Positions 57,340-64,000 of a DNA stretch of 64,000 nt are shown here, piece by piece; position 1 is the first letter of the stretch; each line of letters begins with the position of its first letter. The notes below the pieces were generated by a model. The model ran no database searches. It was not told the DNA's origin and saw only the letters and a program-made list of their open reading frames with translations. Origin of the DNA: Mesotaenium endlicherianum (lineage: Eukaryota > Streptophyta > Zygnematophyceae > Zygnematales > Mesotaeniaceae); contig WELA01003638.1 in assembly GCA_009602735.1 (NCBI GenBank), positions 598,189 to 662,188 of the forward strand, in the 5' to 3' direction. A program made the position numbers and the translations under genes.

Positions 57340-60300
57340 TTATGGAGGGACTCCAGCGGCCCGAAGGTGGAACCGTGTCAACGCCCCTTTGGCATTGGTC
57401 AAGTGGTCCTTAAACTCCCAAGTGTCCCCAGAGGCATCGTAACCCTTCCATCGAATGAGGTATTTCATGACATATTTAGACGATCGACGGACCGAGCGAG
57501 CGTCTAAAATCTCATCGACCTCATATTCCTCAGGGTCGCCGTCCCGGACAGCGGGGACCGGTCCCGGTTGGACAGGGAACCGACCTGTGAACAGTGTATC
57601 ACCTTTGATGTACGGTTCCAGGAAGGAGACATTAAAGACCGGGTGCCCCTTGTATTCAGCTGACATGTTCAGTTTGTAAGCATTCTGACCGACACGACGG
57701 ACCACCGAATATGGACCGACCCAGACAGGGCCAAGCTTTTTCTTGACCACACCAGGGAGGTACAGGTGCTGAGAATGCAGTTTGACTAAATCCCCCTTGG
57801 AAAATGTCAGTTCCCGACGGTGTTGATTAGCGTATTTTTGTTGGTTTTCTTGGGCCGTGTGCAAGTTTCGTTGGACTTCTGACAGGGTGTCAGCAAACTC
57901 CTGAGTTAACTGGAGGGAGACCGGGTTGTCAATCCCTTCAGGGTGAGTTAAAGATTCCCCTAGCACATCTAGAGGAGACTTAGGGACTCTACCCAGGCTG
58001 AGTTCAAAAGGAGTTTTGCCCGTTGACGCGTGCACCGCACTGTTGACCGCAAACTGAATTTGAGGTAACAGGTCATCCAAATTATCTTGTTTTTGGTTAA
58101 TATATGCTCTCAGCACCTCCTGCAGAATTCGGTTAGTTCTTTCAGTCTGCCCATCAGTCTGAGGGTGGTTTGCTGTGCTGAGCAGCTGTTTGACTCCCAT
58201 TAACCCCATTAAAGCTCTCCAGAACTTAGAGGTGAATTTTGAGTCTCTGTCTGAGATGATATTAGAAGGGAGCCCATGTTGGCATACTACATGGTTGTAA
58301 AACTGTCTCGCTGTTTCGAGTGCAGTCACTTTGACAGTTGTGGGGATAAAAATGACCATTTTTGTCAGTTTATCCACAACTACCAGTATTGAATCATGCT
58401 CGTTGGCGATTCTTGGTAGTGAGACCACCCAGTCCATGGATATAGTTTCCCAGCGTCCCGCTGGGATGGGCAGCGGTTGCAGGAGACCTCCGGGTGGTGT
58501 GTGCCGAGACTTATTTCTCTGACACTGGTCACAGGACTTGACATATTTCAAGACCTCCCGGGGTAACCCCTCCCAATGATAATGTTTTGCCAGTTTGCCA
58601 ACAGTTTTGGCCTGCCCCAAATGTCCACCCAGGAGACTGTCATGAGCTTGACTCAGTAAGAGAGACCTTATTTCCAAATTATCAGGAATGACCAGCTTCA
58701 GCCTGCCTGAAGTGGTTTCAGTCACCCAGACCCCTCCCTTGAGCTGATACCCGAGTGCGGTAGCACGACACATACCAGTAGTGGGGCTGGGCTCAAATGT
58801 TGGGTCAGAAAGGTAGGCTGTCCTAAGTTGCTCAAGGAAGGACTTTTTCACCTTTAGCGAAATGAGTGCACACAGGACTTTATCTACAGCATGCTGACTA
58901 AAGTTCCTTTCTTGCAAGACAGGTCTTCTAGAGAGTGCATCAGCAGGATTCAACTTCCCTGGTTTGTAGTCGATCTGGACTTGGAACTGCTCCATCGTCT
59001 GGCTCCAGCGGTTCTCCCTCCTCGACAGCTTGGACTTCTTCTGAAAGTGGGTCAGAGCTAGATGATCTGTAATCACCTTAAAAGCTTTACCATGTAAGTA
59101 TGCTCTCCACTGTTTGAGTACATGAATGATAGCTAGCAGCTCTTTATCATGCACTGAGTAATTAATCTCCGCTGGATTAAATTTCATAGACTCATACAAC
59201 ACAGGATGCCACTCCTGCCGTACCTTACCATCCTTTGTGGTTTTGTCAGCAGGCTGCAACAAAATAGCACCCATGGCAAAGTCAGAGGCATCAGTAACCA
59301 CCTGCACCGGTTTGCTGGGGTCATACACGGCTAGCACTGGGGCAGAACAAAGGGCATCTTTAAGGGTCTGGAAGGCAGCCTGCTGCTCTTCCCCCCACAC
59401 ATACCCGATGTCTTTCTTAGTAAGGTCAGTCAGTTTACTGGCCTTTGTGGAATAATTTTCAGTAAATCTCCTATAGTAGTTAGCCAACCCAAGGAAGGAT
59501 CTAACTTCAGAGACAGACTGTGGTACTGGCCAGTCCCGTATGGTCTGGACTTTCTTAGGATCCACCCTGATGCCTTCCTTACTGACAACGTGTCCTAAAA
59601 ATTCAATATTTTCCTTAAAGAATTCACACTTGCTCATTTTAGCATATAAGTGATTTTTCCGCAGAGTGTCCAGGACTGTTTTTAAGTGTTCAATGTGCTG
59701 AGCTTCATCTTTAGAGAAAATTAAAATATCATCCAGGAAAACTTGCACAAACTTATCCAAATAAGGTCTGAAAATGTCATTCATAGCACCCATAAAGGTA
59801 GCAGGAGCATTAGTCGGTCCAAATGGCATCACGTTAAACTCATAGTGTCCATAACGTGTGCGGAAAGCAGTCTTGTGTTCATCCCCCTCAGCAATTCTGA
59901 TTTGATGATAACCACTCTTGAGATCTATCTTACTGAACACCTTAGCGCCAGACAGGGTATCAAGCAAGTCCTCGATTTTGGGTAAAGTATACTTGTTCTT
60001 TACTGTAATTCTGTTCAGGGCTCTGTAATCCACACACATCCGCATACTGCCATCCTTTTTCTTAACAAATAGGATAGGTGCGCCGTACGGTGATTTACTG
60101 GGAGAAATGTAACCATTTTCCTCCAGCTCTGCAATCTGTGTTTTCAACTCCTCACTCTCCAAATAAGACAAGCCATACGTGCGTTGCCAGGGTGGCTGGC
60201 TACCAGGTAATAGATCAATCCTATGATCTACTTCCCTTTTAGGGGGTAGTCCTGGAGGCATGTTAAACACATCAGTGTACTGAGCAACAATTTTTGCAGC

Positions 60301-61056
60301 AGTAGGGTGCTCCGGAGGGCTTACCTTTTTCTCAACCACTTCTTCAGGTTGAGGAGGTACCTCTCTTAGCAGCAGACAGAACATTCTGTCTTCCTTCTGG
60401 TTCCAGCTTTTGACGAACTCCATTGCATTCAGCAACTTGCATCCTTCTGGAAGCCTCTTCTTTTCCTTCATTTGCCATCCACACAGGACAAGAGGAAGAG
60501 CACTGGTGGGTGCCAAGTCAGTCTGCCCATCACTGGCTCCTCTCACTTTAACTGTACCTCTGCTCCAACACACTTCAGCTTGATGTCTATTAAGCCAGGA
60601 CCTGCCTAGCACGAGATCATAAAAGCCAGTGTTGAGTACCTCAAATGTAAGCGTTTCAGTTAGAACTGCAATGCCAGAACCTAACTGGACCTCAATAGGC
60701 TTGGTTATAACTCCTCCCGGGATACTTGAGGCATCTCCAAGGAATATTTTTCTATTCCCTTGGGTGACAGTAGGCAGCCTTAGCCGCTTAACTAAGTCCT
60801 TGTGAATAAAAGTATGTGACGCCCCTCCGTCAACAAATGCCCTCACCTTCCTACCTGCAATCATGCAATGCAGTAGGATAGGGGGGACTGTCTTTTCCTG
60901 ACTTTCGCATTGTTCTCCTGACGTAGCAAAGAAATGTTGGACATCAGGTGGAACAAGAGCATCCAGAGTGTGCACTCTCTGGACGTCTATATTACTGATG
61001 GTCTCCTTTATCTGTTTGTCAGGCATGCATAGTGAATCCAGTTCAGCAGGACCCAT
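57340..61056 (-). CDS. Element B pol polyprotein (PR-RT-RH-IN-chromodomain)
   Basis: About 1238 residues. Protease [12 protein letters not shown] uses DGG rather than the common DSG/DTG. RT has [17 protein letters not shown] and [11 protein letters not shown]. RNase H has [16 protein letters not shown]. Integrase has an HHCC region ([18 protein letters not shown]) and DDE residues ([12 protein letters not shown]). The chromodomain is [17 protein letters not shown]. Gag and pol lie in different frames, a layout for which the family is known to use frameshifting or internal initiation. Confidence 0.95.
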   Translation of the reverse strand: MGPAELDSLCMPDKQIKETISNIDVQRVHTLDALVPPDVQHFFATSGEQCESQEKTVPPILLHCMIAGRKVRAFVDGGASHTFIHKDLVKRLRLPTVTQGNRKIFLGDASSIPGGVITKPIEVQLGSGIAVLTETLTFEVLNTGFYDLVLGRSWLNRHQAEVCWSRGTVKVRGASDGQTDLAPTSALPLVLCGWQMKEKKRLPEGCKLLNAMEFVKSWNQKEDRMFCLLLREVPPQPEEVVEKKVSPPEHPTAAKIVAQYTDVFNMPPGLPPKREVDHRIDLLPGSQPPWQRTYGLSYLESEELKTQIAELEENGYISPSKSPYGAPILFVKKKDGSMRMCVDYRALNRITVKNKYTLPKIEDLLDTLSGAKVFSKIDLKSGYHQIRIAEGDEHKTAFRTRYGHYEFNVMPFGPTNAPATFMGAMNDIFRPYLDKFVQVFLDDILIFSKDEAQHIEHLKTVLDTLRKNHLYAKMSKCEFFKENIEFLGHVVSKEGIRVDPKKVQTIRDWPVPQSVSEVRSFLGLANYYRRFTENYSTKASKLTDLTKKDIGYVWGEEQQAAFQTLKDALCSAPVLAVYDPSKPVQVVTDASDFAMGAILLQPADKTTKDGKVRQEWHPVLYESMKFNPAEINYSVHDKELLAIIHVLKQWRAYLHGKAFKVITDHLALTHFQKKSKLSRRENRWSQTMEQFQVQIDYKPGKLNPADALSRRPVLQERNFSQHAVDKVLCALISLKVKKSFLEQLRTAYLSDPTFEPSPTTGMCRATALGYQLKGGVWVTETTSGRLKLVIPDNLEIRSLLLSQAHDSLLGGHLGQAKTVGKLAKHYHWEGLPREVLKYVKSCDQCQRNKSRHTPPGGLLQPLPIPAGRWETISMDWVVSLPRIANEHDSILVVVDKLTKMVIFIPTTVKVTALETARQFYNHVVCQHGLPSNIISDRDSKFTSKFWRALMGLMGVKQLLSTANHPQTDGQTERTNRILQEVLRAYINQKQDNLDDLLPQIQFAVNSAVHASTGKTPFELSLGRVPKSPLDVLGESLTHPEGIDNPVSLQLTQEFADTLSEVQRNLHTAQENQQKYANQHRRELTFSKGDLVKLHSQHLYLPGVVKKKLGPVWVGPYSVVRRVGQNAYKLNMSAEYKGHPVFNVSFLEPYIKGDTLFTGRFPVQPGPVPAVRDGDPEEYEVDEILDARSVRRSSKYVMKYLIRWKGYDASGDTWEFKDHLTNAKGALTRFHLRAAGVPP

Positions 61057-61124
61057 AATACCTGCTACGAGGGCAGCTAGTGACGACTCACTATCTCTAG
61101 CATCCTCACAGTCAGTAGACTGGA

Positions 61125-62603
61125 TTACTGACTGTTGCTGTCTTTTAAAGGCTGGTCTTTTCTCTCGACCTTAGGCAGGTGCTTGACCGGACACTGTTCT
61201 CTGTAGTGGCCTTTCTGCTGACAATGGTAGCAAGTAGATTTTGCTGAGGCTGGTCTCGGCTTAGTCCTACCACCACCCCTTCCATAGCCACCTCGAGAGG
61301 GACCACCTCTACCTCTAGACTGAATAGCATTGTACTCATACTCATATTCATCACCCTGATTATCCTCAGCCTGGTCTCCTTCAACTGCATTGTAGGAACC
61401 GTGGGGCTTTTTGACAATCTTAGACACCAAAGCGTTACTCTGGCGCTTGTGATTGAACTGCTGCTGATCCCAGGCGTCAGCATCCTGGATCAAGTCAGCC
61501 AGTTTCTCATACTTTTTCTCAGCAAAATGACCAGAGACCTCGGATTTCAAGCCATACCTGAAGTATGCTATCCTATACCGTTCTGGCAAATCAGGCTGCT
61601 TCATCATGTTCTCTTGGAACTTTTGAGCAAACTCAGCAACTGAAGTGGTCTGCTTCAGTGTCAGGGAGATCATCGCATAGATAGCTTTCTCCTGCTGGTT
61701 GATGACATCAAACTTCTCATGCAACTTCTCGACAAACTCTACCCACGTAGGGTCACCGAGTTGCCGAGCCTTACGCTCTTCCTTCCAGTAAAGCCACCAG
61801 TCTGCGGCACTGCCTTTCAGTAGCGCACCGGTGTGCCTGACCTTCTCGTAATCTTGCAGTTCTGGGTAGTTCTCCAGCCACTGCTCAACATCCGCGAGAA
61901 ACTTGATCAGGTAATATTTTCTGTTTCCCTCAGGATCATAGTCCTGGGGAGGTTTCGGCTTGGGCTTACTAGGCCCTCGGCCACCACCACTAGTGGTGTG
62001 AGACCCCAGTTGGTCTCTGTCCCGGAGTAGGGACATTATGATTCTTTTGTCCTCCTGCTGGGACTGATACATGGTCGCCATTTGCGACTGCATCTGAACG
62101 AACAATGCTCCCAAGTCTACATTTTGGGGTGGTAGATTAGCAAATGCAGCAGCAGCATTGGCATCTACTCGCTGAGTAGTGTCCTCAACAATCCCTCTTG
62201 CTCCTGCAGCAGCAATTCCTGCCGCATTCAGCCGGTCACGTATTTGACCTAGGGGTACATTGAGTTGTACGGCAGGAGGTGGGTTCAGAACATTGGCCCT
62301 TGATGCCATAAGTTCTTCAACAGTGCGCTCGTCAGCTGGCTGTCCTTCCCTCCTTTGTATATCTTCAGCGGCCTTTGCTACTTGTTCAGCTTCTAGTCTG
62401 GCTATCTCCTCCTCAGCTTGCTGAGCTGCGACTGAGGCAATAGCAGCTGCCTCATCTGCAGCCTCCCTAGCTGCAGTATCCGCTACTGCTTCCGAATAGG
62501 TACGGTTTCCCGCTACATGGCTTTCCGCCTGGTTTTCGACATTCTCGTTATCCTGGTTCTCCATGTCTCGGGAGTTGCTAGTTTGAGACCTTGTCCTTAC
62601 CAT
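61125..62603 (-). CDS. Element B gag
   Basis: About 492 residues. An Ala/Glu-rich N-terminal helix (residues 30-100) is followed by a Gag core ([41 protein letters not shown]), a Gly/Arg-rich RGG-like segment ([15 protein letters not shown]) and one CCHC knuckle ([14 protein letters not shown]). Particle protein and RNA binder. Confidence 0.92.
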   Translation of the reverse strand: MVRTRSQTSNSRDMENQDNENVENQAESHVAGNRTYSEAVADTAAREAADEAAAIASVAAQQAEEEIARLEAEQVAKAAEDIQRREGQPADERTVEELMASRANVLNPPPAVQLNVPLGQIRDRLNAAGIAAAGARGIVEDTTQRVDANAAAAFANLPPQNVDLGALFVQMQSQMATMYQSQQEDKRIIMSLLRDRDQLGSHTTSGGGRGPSKPKPKPPQDYDPEGNRKYYLIKFLADVEQWLENYPELQDYEKVRHTGALLKGSAADWWLYWKEERKARQLGDPTWVEFVEKLHEKFDVINQQEKAIYAMISLTLKQTTSVAEFAQKFQENMMKQPDLPERYRIAYFRYGLKSEVSGHFAEKKYEKLADLIQDADAWDQQQFNHKRQSNALVSKIVKKPHGSYNAVEGDQAEDNQGDEYEYEYNAIQSRGRGGPSRGGYGRGGGRTKPRPASAKSTCYHCQQKGHYREQCPVKHLPKVERKDQPLKDSNSQ

Positions 62604-62624
62604 ACAAAGAAGACTGTGATAACT

Positions 62625-62636
62625 GCTCCGATACCA
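62625..62636 (-). promoter_or_regulatory. Element B primer-binding site (initiator tRNA-Met type)
   Basis: TGGTATCGGAGC on the minus strand, one base inside the 5' LTR, the same 12 bases as in element A. Confidence 0.8.
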
Positions 62637-62637
62637 C

Positions 62638-63358
62638 TGAAATGAATCGACTTACCAAATAGGCGATTAACAATTAATAAAGATCTTTATATCAGCAAGT
62701 AATCTTTATGGTAATTTCCGTTAACTGGTTAAACGGCAAAGGACAATACACTAGCAGTGAATAATACTCGTAAGTCAAATGCGAGTAAACTAGCATCAAT
62801 AATGCAAATCAGTAAACTCATACATAAGCAAGGTTAGAAGACAGTGCGTATCAATGGCTTCTCGCCTTGGATTCAGATCTCTCTCAGTAAGCTGTACAAG
62901 AGAGTTGGCCTCGTTTCCGAATGCCGAACTCGAGAGCAATGCCTAGCATATGTACATGGAATGAGTTTACTGTTCAACGGTCAGTGCGATGGCACCGCCT
63001 ACCCGGGAGTTAACCACGTTGGTAGGACCTCGGTTAACCAAATCCACCGCCATCTCCCATCATCCCGAATCGCCATCCATCATAGGGATGTCATCTGGCC
63101 ATTCATCTAGCATAACACACTTAGATGCATATCAAGGCAGTTCGCTGCTACCGAGTACGGAAGTCAGCTTGCTGTCAAAGAATGTGTCAGCAAGCTGACT
63201 TATATGGACTTTCAGCCTGCTGCTTTCGAGTGAGTCAGCAAACTGATAATTATGTAAAGTCCAGCAGACTGACTATTAACTAAAGTTCAGCAGGCTGAAC
63301 TTAATTAACTATTATATTTAAATGAATATTATATCCACTAATATACTGATTCATTACA
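62638..63358 (-). repeat. Element B 5' LTR
   Basis: 721 bp, about 97 percent like the 3' LTR by eye. Should carry the element promoter. Confidence 0.93.
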
Positions 63359-63982
63359 CGCAACCTCTTTCTGGATTTTTATATCCCTCGCCTTCTTTTG
63401 CTCGTCAAACGCCCATTCCTGGGTAAGGTTCTCATCCTTCCGGAATTGGCGATAAAGCAACAAGGCATCCTTGTCCAAGTACTGAACCAAGCTTATAAAA
63501 GCGACTGACTGAGTGTAAGAAGAATCCTTTTGGCTTTTCTCAAAGAAATCAGCCCAATAGATCTCATCAAACTCTTCAAAAGTGAGGCTATTTCCACCGG
63601 TTCGTCCACTAAAACACTTTAGAGACAGCTTGAACTTAGGATTTTCATCCTTATCATCACGAGTCATTTTGAATGGCGACCAAGACTCACTAACTTTACC
63701 CCACACGTTGTGCTCTCTGCCCAAATTGGGTACAAAGACTTGCGTGCTATACGGATTCTCACCGTTTGTGGCAATATGGCAAGACTCGTCTCCCAACGTT
63801 TGCTCACTCCACAGGTTATCCGTGCGCTCAGATGTCTCACTTCCTCGTGGACTCTGGCTTGAATCAGAAACTTCCGCAGGCTCCACAGGGTAGTAGAGTC
63901 TTCCACTCCTCAACCGCATGTACAGTTGAATTTCTCCGGGTCCCCTTCCAGGTTGAGCACCGGCAGCCCTCACAGGCCTCAA
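63359..63982 (-). other. Element D gag, N-terminal part
   Basis: Begins with MRLRSGRLYY and a Ser/Glu-rich segment, then a capsid-like region (FSGRTGGNSLTFEEFDEIYW). It ends where element B is inserted. The 5' LTR and leader of D lie right of the window. Confidence 0.7.
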
Positions 63983-64000
63983 TCCCCAATTTGCTTGGAC

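Larger units (their letters stand above)
54568..63358 (-). mobile_element. Element B: Ty3/gypsy chromovirus with a third gene, looks whole
   Basis: An 8.8-kb element with LTRs of 715 and 721 bp, gag, pol with chromodomain, and a third gene downstream of pol on the same strand. It is inserted in the gag of element D, with flanks CGCAG and CGCAA (a probable 5-bp target duplication, one mismatch). The LTRs differ at roughly 3 percent by eye, so it is older than A. All three coding regions are open, so it looks whole. Same family as fossil C. Confidence 0.93.
45827..64000 (-). mobile_element. Element D: Ty3/gypsy element with a cytosine methyltransferase and a PHD-finger integrase, split by element B
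   Basis: On the minus strand the order is gag (63982 and leftward), [element B inserted], zinc knuckles, aspartic protease, C5 methyltransferase, an acidic and Pro-rich spacer, RT, RNase H, integrase with PHD finger, 3' LTR. The 5' LTR lies beyond the right edge. About 9.4 kb of D itself is visible, larger than A or B without its 5' LTR. It is broken: apart from the B insertion, a handful of interruptions (about five) can be recognised, while the domain sequences remain well conserved, so it is of moderate age. It lies inside the third-gene region of element C. Retrotransposons carrying a DNA methyltransferase have been reported in charophyte algae and dinoflagellates. Confidence 0.85.

Noticed and set aside
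1-64000. CRISPR array, tRNA or rRNA genes, bacterial operons
   Set aside because: No regularly spaced repeats, no tRNA cloverleaf and no rRNA sequence were recognised; the gene structure is eukaryotic.

Overview
The window looks like nuclear DNA of a green-lineage eukaryote, most likely a streptophyte (charophyte) alga. The host genes are intron-rich, and two of them are plant-type organelle genes: TIC40 (chloroplast import) and PEX22 (peroxisome). The retroelements have the plant-type initiator-Met primer site, and one carries a cytosine methyltransferase, an arrangement known from charophytes. No species name can be proved from the sequence alone, and a chlorophyte remains possible.

Left part (1-32.7 kb), host genes. 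MED17 (+, 5' end cut off by the window edge) is convergent with ribosomal protein RPS11 (-). RPS11 is divergent from an RS-rich nuclear-type protein (+). That gene is convergent with a long TIC40 gene (-), whose co-chaperone (Sti1/Hop-like) half is present twice in tandem; a 641-base assembly gap lies inside one copy. TIC40 is divergent from PEX22 (+). After a 458-bp Mutator-type MITE comes a host DNA cytosine-5 methyltransferase of bacterial layout that ends in a PWWP-like domain (+). Exons were read by eye from splice sites, phase continuity and remembered homologues.

Right part (about 32.7-64 kb), a nest of Ty3/gypsy elements in more AT-rich DNA. Oldest to youngest: E (remnant, -), C (remnant, +) inside an LTR of E, then D (-) and A (-) inside C, and B (-) inside D. 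A (37.3-44.0 kb) is a chromovirus with nearly identical LTRs and looks whole. B (54.6-63.4 kb) is a second chromovirus that looks whole and has an extra third gene after pol. D (45.8 kb to beyond the right edge) is the most unusual: gag and protease, then a cytosine-5 methyltransferase, then RT/RNase H, then an integrase ending in a PHD finger. It therefore carries both a DNA-methylation writer and a probable chromatin reader.

The host genes are ordinary housekeeping functions (transcription, translation, splicing-type, plastid import, peroxisome import, DNA methylation) and form no operon-like system. The main candidates for something new are element D, the third gene of element B, the doubled TIC40 chaperone domain and the methyltransferase-PWWP fusion.
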